From: Aculops lycopersici
Lineage: Eukaryota; Arthropoda; Arachnida; Trombidiformes; Eriophyidae
Direction of reading: 5' to 3'
Length of the DNA stretch: 64,000 nucleotides
NCBI GenBank assembly: GCA_015350385.1
Contig: WNKI01000002.1
Coordinates: 486,006-550,005, forward strand
How positions within the stretch are numbered: position 1 is the first letter of the stretch; the number at the start of each line of letters is the position of its first letter. Below the pieces are notes generated by a model that made no database searches, was not told the origin of the DNA, and saw only the letters and a program-made list of their open reading frames with translations. This document shows, one piece after another, positions 44,039 through 57,743 of the stretch. The position numbers and the translations under genes are program-made.

Positions 44039-46686
44039 ACCTCTACCAACAACGGGACATGCGGATTTAGCGCGCGCCAAGTGACCGATTAAGTCGGCGC
44101 CCGGCGTCGACGACGGCGGCACTTCTCACTAGAGTCCTTCCGAATTGGCCACTGCCGGTCGAGAGATAATTTGAGGGCCAAGTTGCCGGCTCAATTTTAA
44201 GATTGAGTTACGAGCAAGTAACTCGCACTTTCCGGATTTTAAGCAGACGAGTTCCCTCTGCTCTCACTTTTGCTTTTTAGGGTTTGGAATATTTTCAAGT
44301 CGAACTTGAAAATCTCCTCCTGCTAATAGACAGAAATAGAATCAACAACATCCTGCTCCTCCTTCCACTAATTGTGTTTTAACGCTTAGCAACAAGTGTT
44401 TGGTCGGACGGAGAGTTGCGTAACTTGATCGGTTTAGAATTTGCACGTAACTTGAATTCAATCTTTCTTCTTCAGAATTTTTCCTATCGCTCTCTCTCTC
44501 TCTCTCTCTTTCTCACTCAGCTATCAGCTGATCTATCTCAAGACCAACAGATAGCCTGTGAGTTATGATAATTTGGTCGAGTAATTTTAATTGCCCTCGC
44601 AACTCGACCGGACAGTTTCACGCGCGCCAAGTTGGGCCAGAGTAAATGTTGCGTCAGATACATCGGTTAGCTCTAGCAAGAGTGGTCGCCCAAGCGATTA
44701 GTTGATACCGGGGGAAAACTTCGTGCGGTTTCTACGCGGCCGCAGTATCTGGTCAACGCCGATTACATGGAAATGTAACGACGACGACGATGACGACGAC
44801 GAAGATGGCGATCATCTCTTGCTTGGACGAGTTTGTTGCTTGCATAATCACCAGTCGGGCACAAGATTTCAATTAGCAGCAACCTGTTCGCAATATAACA
44901 GCGACTACGGGCATCCAAGTGGAGCAATTAATTTCGAACGGAGCATTTAATGTTTGATGCGCTAATCGTAGTGGAACCTACGAGCTGATGAGACGAGAGA
45001 AGGAGAAGTTAGTTGGAAATCAATTTGGTGGTCGGAGTTGTGGCCTCAGCGGCGGTTTTGGGTTACGGGAAGGCGAGCGAGCGAGCCACTTGTTGCCGAT
45101 GCCGATGATGCCGTCGCCGCTGCTCTATGTGACCGAGCGACAACACATTTGCAAATCCCGCACAATTTGCCCGAAGCTTTGCGTTACATTTAAATTGATA
45201 CCTATGCGACCAACCAGAGAGCGGCGGGCAACAGGTAGAGCACGGGGCTCTTTAAGAGAGAAAACCACACATCGACCGATCGATCGATTACCTGAAACTA
45301 ACCGAACCGAACCAAACCAAACCAGAGCAAAGTGGGATCCAATCGGTTGGTTAGCCGCTCGGCTGGCCTATTTGCATGCGCTACCCTGCAACGAAACTCG
45401 CCGCTCGTCTCTGTCCACGACAAGATCGTGCCACAAAATATGAAACATGAGCCTGAAACAGACTGGGCAAAGTTTATTCGTCGTGGTCATCGTCAATCGT
45501 GAGGCCCGGCCTAATGATATGACACTTGACACTTGTATTTCCCACAATCTCCCTCACTCTCTCGGGAACAGAGGAAATAGAGGGAGAAACACAATGGTGA
45601 TCGACTGATGCAACAGTTGGTTTTGCAACAGGCCCCAGTCTGATGTTGCACACATAAATACAGCGACACGCCCAGTAATGATACAGGCGCAACCGGTTGG
45701 TGAGCATCGAGAGAGGCGCGAGCAATATGAATATGATTGTTGCTCTCGATGTAGTAGTTTTTGCTGTTGCTATTGCTGGTGATGTTCTCGATGTCGATGT
45801 TCATGTTGATGTTGTGTCATAAAGTTTGGCCATTAAGCTGGCTCTTTTTTACCTGTTGCTTTGCAAACACGATTCTAGTTTTTTTCGAGAGCAATAGGTA
45901 ATATTATGCAACGAGATGGCGGCAACAACGACCACGACGATAAACCACAAGTTCCCTAATGGTATTTGTCTGCTTCCCGCGGTATAGGCGATCCGCAAGT
46001 GTCACCTCCCGTCGCACAGCCATCCTGTCGGGCTATCGACAAACGCTGGCCACGCCCTCGCGACCGACGATTGTGGTGGCGCCAGTCGGGCGGCGAGTTC
46101 ACAGGGCCAGTCGGCGGCGGCGCGAGTTTATTGCCACTTGTCGCGCGCGCCGAGCGCTCGGCGGATCATCCGAGTCACTTGTAGCTCTCTCGTGGCCAGT
46201 TAGCCACAAGTGGTGGCGGCCGTTGTGCGCTCTTGGCAACCGCAATGCAACAAGCGGCCACTGATCTCTTTTCCACTGGACACATGCGTGGAGAGCAGCT
46301 GATGCGCCACGGTGGTCATTAGGCTCGACATATCAGCGGACCTTTCTCTTTTATTTCTCGCCCGCCCATCCGCTCAAATTTCAAACCACTCGTCGGAAAC
46401 TAAACCCAATGATTATGACATAATAGCGCGGGTGGCTTATGCTGACTGACTCACCAACTGGCTGCCTAGTTCTATTGAATCCTCGCGCGCTCATTGTGAG
46501 AACCAGGATCTAGGATATGCAAAGTTCCGCCGCACGCAACCCGAATTTTGACTGCAAGATCTATAGCCAAAATCTCAATGAGTTTTGAGTTAAGTCTAGT
46601 TTTTTCTTCACCAATTTGCTCCTAATCGAGTGACTTTTTCTTTCTATTTCCCTTTTACTAGCTAGAACTAAACGGATTTCAAGAAT

Positions 46687-46743
<57 letters not shown>

Positions 46744-46970
46744 TAGTACGTCGTAGTGTCGTCGACGTACGTAGTACGTACGTACGTACGTACGACGACG
46801 ACGACGACGTACGTACGTAGTACGTACGTCGTCCGTNNNNNNNNNNNNNNNNNNNNTCGTACACGTCAACGTACGATCTAGAGTTGTAGAGTCTAACACA
46901 TACGTACGTATAACGTTACGTAGTAATGTATGCTATACGAGTATACGGAGAGAGAGAGAGAGAGAGAGAG
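46687..46970. repeat. Compound GA / ACGT simple-sequence array with assembly gap
   Basis: A GA run of about 54 bp (46687-46740) passes into about 95 bp built almost only from TACG, ACGT and CGA units, then a 20-N gap (46837-46856), further ACGT-type sequence and another GA run (about 46948-46970). ACGT is self-complementary, so the array can fold on itself, which may explain the gap. The true length is unknown. Confidence 0.85.
46837..46856. other. Assembly gap (20 N)
   Basis: Twenty undetermined bases within the ACGT-rich array. The size may be a placeholder. Confidence 0.95.
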
Positions 46971-48876
46971 ACGAGTTTAGTCGGCAGTTTGCGTGCCAAC
47001 AGGTTGGTACTCAATGCACGCCAGCAGTCGTATTGAGTCTCGCGTTCCCTCTAATCGAGTTGCCGACTTTGGCGAACCACTGGCCACTGGAAAGTCAACC
47101 GGCGCTCAGGTGAATTGAAATAAAGAATTGCACTCGATTCAGGTAAGGTGGACAAAATTTGGAGGTTGAGTGGCCAATTGGTGGCCAAGGCGAGTGGGCG
47201 AGTTTTCTGAGTCGGCGAGTCAATCACGTAGCAAGCCAGTGGTGAGCAGCGGCCACTTTTTAGTGTGAGTGTGAATCCATGTGAGCAACAATTGGTGATC
47301 GATCTGTTGGGCGCAATTTGTACTCTCGCTTGTCTTGCTCGTTGCAGTAAATTGACGAGAATTGAGGATAGAGAGGAAAGAGAAAGAATTGCGGTCAAGT
47401 GGCTCGGGCAGCAAGTCAGCTGACGCACAATTGAGTCCATCGATCAAGTGCTACGCAAGCGCTCGTCGTAGTTGTGGCCGGAGCGCGCGCGACACATTCA
47501 CATACATGTAATAAACTAGGCGACTAGTTCACACAGGTAAAACACAGGTAAGAGTTGTGCATTTGGATGGTGGTAGTGGTGCTGCTGCTGCTGTTATACA
47601 ACTACTTCAATCAATTGAATCGAATTGAATTGCATTGCTGCTGGTTATGCTGCCGCTGCGAGGTCCACATTCGAGTTGAACGTGGCCCCAAACTCAGGCA
47701 ATCGAGTTGAGGAGGAGAATCCAATGACTTGATGCGATGGAATTACATTGTATATGAATGGTTCAGTCATCGAGCACTTGATCGTTTTGTTAAAAAGGTC
47801 TCTCAGGTGGTTGCCAGCTCGCATGGGGCAACCACAATGGCCACAAACTGTAGCTTCGAGGAAAAAACTGCGGTTGCCAAGAGCCACCAGGCGAGCGATT
47901 AGTGGCTAGCGATTGGCCAAGGAAAAAGATGGACTGCTCTCGGATGTTCTCTCTCTGGCTAATCCTCGTCGAAAGGATCGCGCAACGAGAATGTCGCCTT
48001 GCGATTTGTTTCCATCTTCAGGTTCGTGGCTCTAAAATGTGATCCTGCGCTACGCAACGAGATTTAGATTAAGTTGCAACAAGCGAAAGCAGGCAAAACT
48101 AAACCACGAGAGAGGGAGAGATGAGATTAACGCGCCATTGAATCATCGAATATTTCCACCGCCCAATGCAGGTAAATTTATTCCTCGAGGCATGAGTCTC
48201 CCTTTGCTTCGAATGCAATGAAAAGGCAAAAGATTTGGCCGAGTTTCTCGACGCAATCGCAGTGCGATTGCGCTCCATGTAAACTCACGGCGGCAGGTAA
48301 ACACACCTTTCTTTTCTCTTCGACTAACGAACAAATGAGCAAGCAAGATAGCGAGTCAGCGAGCAGGTGAGTGAGCAGCCAATGAAAGAGCTAAGCTGCT
48401 AACAGGTTTTGTATCGATGCCAATGAGTTAGCCTCTTAGCCAGCGATACTGGCATTCATTCAGTTAGCCAGCCAGCCAGCTGGTCGGCCAGGTTACCCAG
48501 CCAGGTGGTTGCAAGTTGGTTTTAATTGGAACACAAGCAAGAGCAGCAACAGCAACAGCAACAACATGTGTGCATAATCTGCTCCATTGTCGTTTACATC
48601 GCGCTCACGATGCTCCGGCGAGAGTTAGAATTCCACTACTAAGCTTGCAAGCTAACGGCTTGATTGCGCCAAATCAGCTGCTAAGCTAACGGTTTTACCT
48701 CGACTACTGCCTCCACTATTAATTCTACTTCTACTTGGCAAGCTTCTCTTTCTCTTTCTCATTCAAGGTTAGCTCATTCAAGGTTGCAATTAGTTCAGTG
48801 GAACACTCGGCTCAACTTGCTTCGTGGCCGCAACGATGCACTCCTCTCCTTCGGGCATCCTCTTCTTTCTCTGTTT

Positions 48877-48907
<31 letters not shown>

Positions 48908-49041
48908 TCTTTCTCGGCCACAACTTCGAAATATTCGATCCGAGGAATCAGTTGTAACCTGAAGCTCGAAGTGGCAAGACCATAGTTAGATAGTTAGCTG
49001 GCAAGAATAAGCAACCGAAGTTACGAAACAATCCTCAAGAC

Positions 49042-50255
49042 ATGAACAAATTTCAGGCTTCCCTCTGGCTTCTGGCCGGCCTTTGCATTTCCATCAATCA
49101 GGTGGAGGCGCAGGGATTCTTTGGTCGTCCCTCGATTTTCAACTTGGGCGCCGCTCAAATGATTCGCTTCCAGAATACCGCCTGCCAAGGCGACGGCGGC
49201 GAGTCGGGCACCTGTCTCACTGCTGGCGATTGCTCGCGCAAGGGCGGCACGAACAGCGGCTCGTGTGCCAACGGAGCGGGCGCCTGTTGTACCTTCAAGG
49301 TAAGTTACCTGACCTTATTGGCGTAGAATCGTCGAGTTATAGCGGCAAACGAGCATACAATTGACAGCAAATTAATCGAAAAATTAAAAAAAAATTCGAC
49401 CAACAGTTTACCTGCGGAGGGACAACCAGCCAGAACGAAACCGTCTTCGTGAATCCCCAGTACCCAAACGGTGAGAATGGTACCTACACCTGCCAGGTGA
49501 CCATTGAGAAGATGCCAAATGTTTGCCAGCTCCGTCTAGATTTTGACGAGTTTAAATTGGCTCAACCGGATGAGAATGGACTGTGCACCACCGATTCGTT
49601 TATGGTTAGGACAACTGTTGGCGAGCGATTGCCCATTCTCTGTGGAGACAATGCAAAGCAACACATTTACATCGACATGGGAAGAGGTAGTGCAAATCCC
49701 GTTATCCTCTCGGTGGTTTCCAATGGCGACCGATTGGCTCGTAAGTGGAAGATTCGCATCAACATGATTCCCTGCAACAATATCGACATGGCCCCTTCCG
49801 GTTGCATGCAATACTACCGAAGCCCCTCGGCGGTGATCAAGAGTTTTAATTACGGGCCCAGAATGGAGGGTCGCGCTCGTTACCTGTCCAATTTGCGCTA
49901 CACAACTTGCATCAGAATGGAGGAAAACTTTTGCGCCATTAAGTGGGAAACCGAACAATCGGGATCCTTCTCATTCGGTAGCCCCTTCGATGGAAACGTA
50001 ACGGAACTTGGCGGCACCGCGGGTGGCTTGTGTAACTCGGACGATTTCATCGGCATTGATCAGGGAAGTTCCGATGGAGTTGGGCCGGGCGAGGATCGTT
50101 TCTGTGGAACTCGTTTACTTGATGCCAATAGCATTATTTCAAGATCGAAACCCTTCCAGCTGAAGGTGAGATCAAATGTGGACCAAACACAAAATGCGCT
50201 CAACTCGCAAATCGGATTCGCCCTACGCTACGTCCAATTGCCATGTGTTATGTGA
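49042..50255 (+). CDS. Secreted arthropod-type CUB-domain protein
   Basis: Exon 1 is 49042-49299 and exon 2 is 49407-50255, with a 107-bp phase-0 intron (AAG|GTAAGT; CCAACAG|TTT). The product is 368 residues. The signal peptide is residues 1-23, ending QVEA|QGFF. An N-terminal cysteine cluster follows (residues about 48-83: CQGDGGESGTC, DCSRKGGT, SGSC, ACC). Exon 2 opens with TCGGTTSQNETVFVNPQYPN, the start of a CUB-like beta-sandwich, with QLRLDFDEFKLAQP and LCTTDSFMV typical of insect and mite secreted CUB proteins; a second, CUB-like half follows, with DDFIGI, RFCG and FALRYVQLPC near the end. There is no transmembrane helix or protease domain. The function of the family is unclear; an extracellular or cuticle/gut-lumen binding role is inference. 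No canonical AATAAA was found nearby. Confidence 0.9.
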
Positions 50256-53200
50256 TCACCAAACACGAACACAAGAGCCATAGGTTTCTGTAATCTCTCG
50301 CTTGGCGACGAGGAGCTTAAATTATTGATAACATTATTATATATTCATATTCATTTTCATTTTCATTATATTGTATTCAATTTAGAAACTTGAATCTTGC
50401 AAACATACAAAATTAAACAAAAACTAAAGCCAAATACAACCAATTCAAACGGCCGATGGACTTTTCCTCTCTCTTTCTGTCTTTTTTTTCGCACGCTTTA
50501 CTTCGAACTCGGCCATCTAAAACGAGAACCGATGGCCACTTCGAAACAAATCGATTTGTGTCGCATTTCTCTCGAGTGCAATTGAGTTGTTCGCACGCGC
50601 AACTAAACAAGAACACAAATCCACTTACCTGTGCGAGGAAGACAGAATTGAGATTGCCGCACAAGATGATCAATCCAACTGGTGGTTTTGGGCCTCTTGT
50701 GGTTAGTGGCGCAACCACTAGTTGCTACCGCTTGTCACATTCTCACATTGCCGCCAGTAACCAAATTTAATTCCTTGCGTCCACTCAACTGGGCGCCGCC
50801 ACTAATCTAGCAGGCAAAGCGCGAGTTACCTGTTCTTGTTTTTTTTTCTCTCTAGGTAATTCCAGTTGAAGGGGGCAAAGAAAAAATCCAACTGAGCAGT
50901 CCGTTGATTTGCCATCAATCTTCGTTCTGTCCCACTAACTTCAACATCGCATTCCCACTTGGCCACCGCAACACGAGTCTCTTTTCCTTACCTGAAATCT
51001 GCGGTACTCGGCCAAGTGGCATTTCAGCCACTCGGCGCCGTTCTAATTGAATAGCTTCTGCTACTACCACTGCTTGCACTCGGATCACATGTCTCATGAG
51101 GGAGAAAAAAGTTAAGTGGCCAAGTGGCGAACTTAAATAGAATCTCGTTTGCATTAAAGCGAACCATAACAATCGAATGGAAAATAAAGTTCAGATTCCT
51201 CTCCAGTCAAAGTGGTTGGTGTAATTAATGGTCGCACAAATGGGCGCGCACGAGGCAAGCTACTGGAGCTACTGGAGAGGAGAGAAAAAACTCAAGCCCC
51301 CGCAAAGTACTTGTCGTTGTGGTCACTGTTGCTACCGCTGAGTTGTTGTTGTTGTTGTTGTTGTTGTTGTCAATTGGATTGTTGTCGTTCAGGTGACTAG
51401 TTGAATGGTCGAGTTTACCTTAGTTTTGCCCACCACCAAACCGACCGAATCAACCGACCAACCAACTACCTGAGCTCCATTGTATTCTCTCGTTCGCTCG
51501 TCTCCCTTGGTGGCCGCTTATCTCCAACACAAACCCACTCAAGTTTAGTGGAGGTTTAGTTGGTGCCACCAAATTGGGGCCAGTTTGATGGAAATAAATG
51601 TCGAGTTTGCATCCAATGTGCTGATGCTGAAATGTTTAAACTAAGGCGAGATAACGAGCTAAGTATCAATTGGCCACCGCCGAGCAACGTGCCAACCGGT
51701 GGTCAAGTTTGCCCGTGTAGAGTGGTTATCTGTTGATAACAATTAACCGATAGTTCGCTTCTGTTCTGCTCCCTGCTCTCTTTCTTCTGTTGTACATTGG
51801 TTGAGCTCATTTTTCACATTTCAGCCCGCAAACTTCTACTACATTCACACAGTAGACAGTGAAACAGTATTGGTTTTTCCAGCTAAAAAGAGCATCGCAA
51901 CCTCTCCAGGAGCTTCAGATTGGTGAGTGAAGATTTTGTTTAAAAAGCAAGCAAGTGGGATGAAAATAAACACTCACTTGAGGTCCATTATGCTAAAAGA
52001 AGAGAGTGTGTTCGAGTATTTACATTGTGTCGCACAGTCCATTAGTCCGAGAGCTCACCTGGCCGACCACCAAGCGGCGGCCAGGTAAACTCTCGCTCTC
52101 GGTCCCTTCCTCTTTCTCACAACTAGCTAATGCAAATACGCTAGAGCAACTCGGGGCAAACAATGAGAACAACAATGAGCCACAAGCTACAGGATACTCC
52201 ACGAGGCCGGGTGCATTTTGTGGGCGTGTTGGCTTGTTGGTGGCCGCTAATAGCAATAATAATAATAATAGCAATACAATGGACTTGCCGTGGGATTCGC
52301 ACAAAGTCTTCGAGTCGTTGACTGTATTTACTTTTGAAAGTTAGCCAGTGATTTCTGCTATCGCCGCTTCCTAACAAGCGGAGAAAACTTTTCGCACTTG
52401 ATCATGTCCCTCTGTTATAATTATGTCCACGGCCGCCGCCTTCGCCGACGATGTAGTCTTGGTGGCAGATTTTAAAAAGTGCGAACAGCTGCTGTCCTTG
52501 ATATCGAACTGACATCCCGAAGCGTCGGCGCCGCCCACTCGAGGCGAGACCTCGAGCGGCGGGCAACTCTTTTGACCCGCCGCCGCCGCCGCCTCTCGAT
52601 TGGGAGATGTGAGTCAGATAATCACGCTTTTCGAAGTTCTGTTGCAGCTGAAGTTTCTGTCCTGTTGCAAACGTTTCGAACAAATTGCAAACAAAAATCA
52701 ACAGGTGGATTCAATTCGCAGGCAAAATTCCGCCACGCTATTTGCTGAATGAGAAATCAAAAGCCGTTAGTATTTATTAGTCTCATTTGCTCGCTACAAC
52801 GTTTCGCTTTCGCGCGAAAGAAATACAAGTTAGTGAGTTACCGTCTATCTGTCTTTCTGATATCGACGAGAGAGTTTTCTGGCTGCACGCCGATTATATA
52901 GTTTGCGGCTCCGTGGCGACAAAATTTACTCGCCCTGTACGCCGGTAAACCCAATCTAAACGAGAAAAATCCACAATATTTGTCAGTCGAGTAGCAGGGG
53001 GAGCAAGTTTTAAACTCGTTTGTCCTGGTTTCTCGCTGGAACTTTACAGCATTTCAACCAAAATCAGCGATAAAGCGACAACCAGACACCACCGAGTTGG
53101 CGCCGCCGCCGCCGCTGACCATAAATTCCGACTGCTCTCTTGGCTGGACAGTTTATCCGGTTTCGCCAAGCAACTAGTCAACTGGTGTCCCCCAAGCAAG

Positions 53201-56200
53201 CGGCTAATTTACTGCAATGCACTCGCCTCTTTGTGGCGAAGGCGAACAACAACTTTGAGTTTATAGGCACCCATTTAGCGCTAATGAGACACCGAAACGG
53301 CCAATCAATTGGCGCCACCACCAACCAACCAACAACAACAACAACACCGACCAGCAAACTTGACCTCCTCGTTTCGTCAATGTCAATTTAAAGAACGAGA
53401 GGAAAAGAGAAGGAGAAAGATAAATGTCCAGACAAATGTTCGGCTGGTTGATTTGAATTTTGACTTGATTGCGATCTTTGCGATCTTTGCGCTCTCTGGC
53501 GATTCCAACCAAATAGATCGAGTTTGCGCACTACTTGTATGAGCCGCCAATTAGACGAGATGAGATTCAAACTTTCACCTGCACAACTCTTTGGAGTTTT
53601 AAATCTCCGCCTCGTGGTACCTTACCTGCACTTTGCTATGCCTTGCAGATAAATCAGCGCGAGGTGCTGATTCTAACCTCGCGATTAGCAACGAGCGCCG
53701 GGCTCGCGAGTCTCGAGTCGCTTAGTATTCGACCATCTAAATTAACGCTGGACGTCCAAGAGGTAGAGTGGACTTTGCTCTCGTCGGCCAGTCAAGCGGC
53801 CACTTACGTTGCGCAAGCCGCTCCTCAACTCACCATTTGGCCAGTTTGTTGAGGCTGCTCATTGGAGAGTCACTATATATATAGGCAACTAGATGGCCAC
53901 AAGTGGTTACCGCCACTCAACAAAGCGGCCGAGAGAGCACTCGGCGACAGATTCAAGTGAGCAACCTACTTATAGGCCGACTTCCGGCTTTGCTCTCTAT
54001 GCTTGACCATCGTGAGCGAGTTAGTCGCTGAGCGAGCGCATCTATCAATCATCAATTGAGCCACAGGAAGTCGTTGTGGTTGCGGAGCCCAAAATGTGGT
54101 TTTGGGGGTGGCAGCTTTCGTGTTGCGGTTTTGTCTAGTGGCTGGCCATTTTGTATTTAAGTTGGCGGAGTTGTTGCGCTTGTCATTTGGATGAAGAGCA
54201 GCAACTCCGCGGTGGCGGCCCGATTCTACTTGAGTTGCATTCAACAACTGCACTTCTCTTTGAGCTTGAGTTTCAACTAGATTCAGAGTTTGAGAGTCTA
54301 ACCACATACGCCTGGCAACAAGGTTATCTACGTTTCATGTTATTTCAAAAGACTATTCCAGTGTAATAATAACATTAACTCGCCGCCAGTTGGTCAGCGT
54401 GAAAATCAATACTCGCTCACTTGCGACTCAATTTGGTCTTAATCAAAATTCCATTTACGTGAATCGCAAGTTTTGAGCAACGGCAACAGAAGAAACAGGA
54501 GACGTTCCTCAAGATTTCATATGCTCGCTATCGATTTATTTATTGTCGAGTGCTGCTGCTCATTTGAATTATTGTTGCGAGTTGATCAATTCTATTATTA
54601 TTGTTATTATTATTATTATTTAGTCACCCTCCAAGTGACTCGCTCGGGTCACCCACTCAATGGACGACCCCACACCGCAGCGCCGGCGAAAAAACAAACT
54701 AGTCTCTATTGTGGGTCTCGCAGGGAGTCACTCTAACGGCCAGTCGATTGACGTTGTGGCCATTTTGCTCAATGAATTATAACCAAAACCTTTTCCTAAT
54801 CGGTGGTCGTAGCAGTCTACATGTAAGAGGAGCCCGCTGCGCTATATATATATATACATATATCTGTAGCAACTTGTAGGTGGCAGCGGGTGAGAGTAAG
54901 CCACCACCAACGACGACAAAGTTTCACTGGCCCATTATGTTGCGAGAAGAGAGAATAAGTGGAAATAATATGAGTGTAATAAAACCACAGTGGCGACTAA
55001 GTGTGTGACCAACTCCACCAATCAATTGGTCACTCGTTTCAGTAGATCAACTAACTGAAGTAGACCAACCGCAGCGCTTGCCTTTTTACCTAGTGCTGCT
55101 GGCGAGCAGTCAACTATGTATATAAATGTACATGTACTATGACACTCAATTGATTTGCCCCCATTGAAAGTAATCTCCTTGACTCTGTAAACCATAGTGA
55201 GCGGCAATCGTTGGGTTGGTCACTAACTTGACTAACTCAATCCTTGAAGAGCCGCAAGTCACTCGCAGTTTGCCACTTGGACACAAAAGTTCTTATTGTT
55301 GTTATTGCTTCGTCGTCGTCGTCGTCGTTGTTGTTGTTGTAGTTGGTTCCTCAATATGCGGCCCCTAACCAAGAGGAGACGAGAAAACGACAACAAAATG
55401 ACAAACTTACGGTGTATTTAAATGTGGCGGCGAAAACTAGAGCAACGGACCAGTCAATTATGAAGTGCGTACAAATTGACACTTGAGAGAGAGAGAGAGA
55501 GAGTCACTCCAAAACTGAAACTACGAGTAAACTTCAAACTTTGACTCTCGCTTGGACTTGACCGAAACTCGTGCGCGCTTCTCTCGCTATCCTCACAATG
55601 AGATTTGAATGGATTCGTGCCATTCAATTTGGTCAGCTCACTAAATTGAAATTAGAGAAGTACGATCAGTTTGTGGTTTCATCGATTGTGTTTCTGTGGG
55701 TTAGGGAGCTGCATTTAGACAACTGAGCTACGGCGCGACTGAAACTGAAACTGATGCTCTACTCTAGGAACTCGGATTCTCTAGTGACTTTGCATTGAGA
55801 GAACCGAGCAAAATAATCAAATGACAGCAACTTGAGGTCCCAAGAGCGAGAAAAGCGCAATGGCTGCAGCAACACCGACAACAATGGCCAACAACCGCGC
55901 GGATCTTGTTTCTTTTTGGCAATAAAATTAACTTTAATGGCTCCTAATCAGTCGACGTCGGCGCCAGACCAGCAGCAACTTGATTGTCGAGTGTGTGGTT
56001 TTGTCGCCGTCTATAGCTTTTATATTCGAACTATGCAAGAGGAAGGAGAGAGGGAGAGAGAATTCGAAGAGTAGCGACACAAATTTGGCAGATGATGAAC
56101 TTGAAACGAATTGATTCTAGTTTAAGAGAGTTTCTGCTCACTCGCTAGCTACCGGCTTTTCGGGTCCTAATCTTTGGTTTAATTTAGAGACCAGAATATT

Positions 56201-57668
56201 TTTGGGGTCATGTTGCGACGCAGATGATTTGCGAAGCGCACATTTGCATACCGTTACATTGAATGCGATTTCAATGCCACAGATCGAGCGACAGGTAGCA
56301 GCAGCAACAGCAGCAGGTTGCGTGGCATTCGTTAGCAGTGGTTGTGGTAGTAATTCGAGTTCCACGAAAGAGGATATTGCACCTGAACTTTGGGCTCCAA
56401 AACTGGTGGCCTCATGCGGCGAGATTAGTGCCAATCGGCGCAACGGTCACTCTCTCGCATTGTGAGGTAGCAAATTCCAATCTCCCTCAAGCTGACGTTT
56501 GAGTCTGTAGGTCGCTCGCTTCGACGCGGATGTCTCCTGTCCTCTCCTCGGGCAGAGCAGGAGCACTTCAAGAAGCGGCGCCGGCGAGCAGCAGCAGCAG
56601 CGGCAGCAGCGGCAGCAGCAACAAGTGTGTCTCCAGAAGACAGTCACTTTCTTTTTGAATCGTGTATCGATCGAATACTTTGCAAGCGAGCAACTGCTAC
56701 TACAAAGCGAGACGCTCAAGGGAGTGGCGCAATAGAATCCGCTGGATAGAAGTGGAACTCGAGCCGCTAGGAGCAAAGGAGCTAACGTTCAAGGAATAGA
56801 AAATAAGAGAGAAAAGCTTTCTCTTTTTCTCTCAAAAAAGAAAGTAACAACCACAGAATATCACCTGGATCAATTTGATGATTGTCGGCGCGCGCAGTTC
56901 GTGCAGGATTATGATTGAGAGCAGCTTACCTGTTGCCTGTGCTAGCCTCGGCTGTCGACCACTTGTTTAGGCTAACAAACAGGTAAGCTGGTCGGTTCTA
57001 CCTGTTGCACCAATCAAATTGTACTACCACCCGCATCCTCGCCGGGTGTGTCACTTGGTATAAGTGAGGCAGAGATAAGTTTGCTGCCGCTTAATTGGCT
57101 ACCTGGAACTCGTCTCTAACTGGCCACTCGCTTAATTTGCGCTGCTCTCTTCCCTCGCAGGTCAATGACCAACCAGGCAGCCACATCTATGGTAGCGCGC
57201 CAGCAGGTAGGCGGCACTTCGCGATCCCAGAGCGACTACAAGCCAAGAGTATTGCACGAGTTACTGTGCATGAGATTCGAGTAGAGATGACGACGATCGC
57301 TGGACAATCGAAAGAACAACTTGTTGCGCTCCCACTCGCCCGCTATCGACTAGCCTCATCTAATCTGCCGGCCACAATCGCGGCTCGCGCACCACTCAAC
57401 GGTCTCAAAACTGCTGGGTCTCCACAGCGAGACCCAGTAGAAGAATTAAACAACAAGTGTGTCACCTGAACCAAGTGGCCGGCGCCTAACAATGAGATTA
57501 GAATCGCGATCAGAGCCAAAACTCGATAAGCAATTGTTTTGTCGTTGGATCGTGGGGAGAGAGTGAGCCACTAACTTATCGGCAAGTCCCTCTAGAATTT
57601 GCTGGTCGTGCTCTACTTTTTACTCTTCTTCTTGGTCTCTTTTTCATTTTTTTTGCCCTGTCCACCAC

Positions 57669-57743
57669 TTGGCACCGGAATCTTGGTGCCAAAGGGACGA
57701 GATTCTAATCTCTCTTTAGTTTGTGTTGGTAAAAACACAAACT
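57669..57743. repeat. Three consecutive short hairpins
   Basis: In 75 bp there are three perfect inverted repeats: TTGGCACC/GGTGCCAA (57669-57692, 8-nt loop), GAGATT/AATCTC (57699-57712, 2-nt loop) and AGTTTGTGTT/AACACAAACT (57718-57743, 6-nt loop). They could be parts of one structured RNA or coincidental dyads. Confidence 0.7.

Larger units (their letters stand above)
39071..49041. other. Non-coding interval 5' of the Odd/Bowl gene
   Basis: About 10 kb between the Odd/Bowl start codon and the CUB gene, with no supportable coding exon. It must contain the Odd/Bowl promoter, probably untranslated exons, and the CUB gene promoter at its right end. Contents seen: TG, CTA, GGCT, CGT and GA repeats, a near-perfect palindrome at 44012-44038, an ACGT-rich array with a 20-N gap at 46.7-46.95 kb, and many CAGGTAA, CAAGTGG and CCGGAAGT words. 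Open frames here, including one of 170 codons at 42274-42786, show no recognisable protein features. Confidence 0.5.

Noticed and set aside
47645..47887. 80-codon minus-strand frame with a CGHCGCP motif
   Set aside because: Cysteines alone do not make a known domain, and no start context, exon partner or poly(A) signal supports it.
57095..57469. 124-codon plus-strand frame
   Set aside because: No conserved motif, no signal peptide, and the surrounding sequence has the same composition as the frame.
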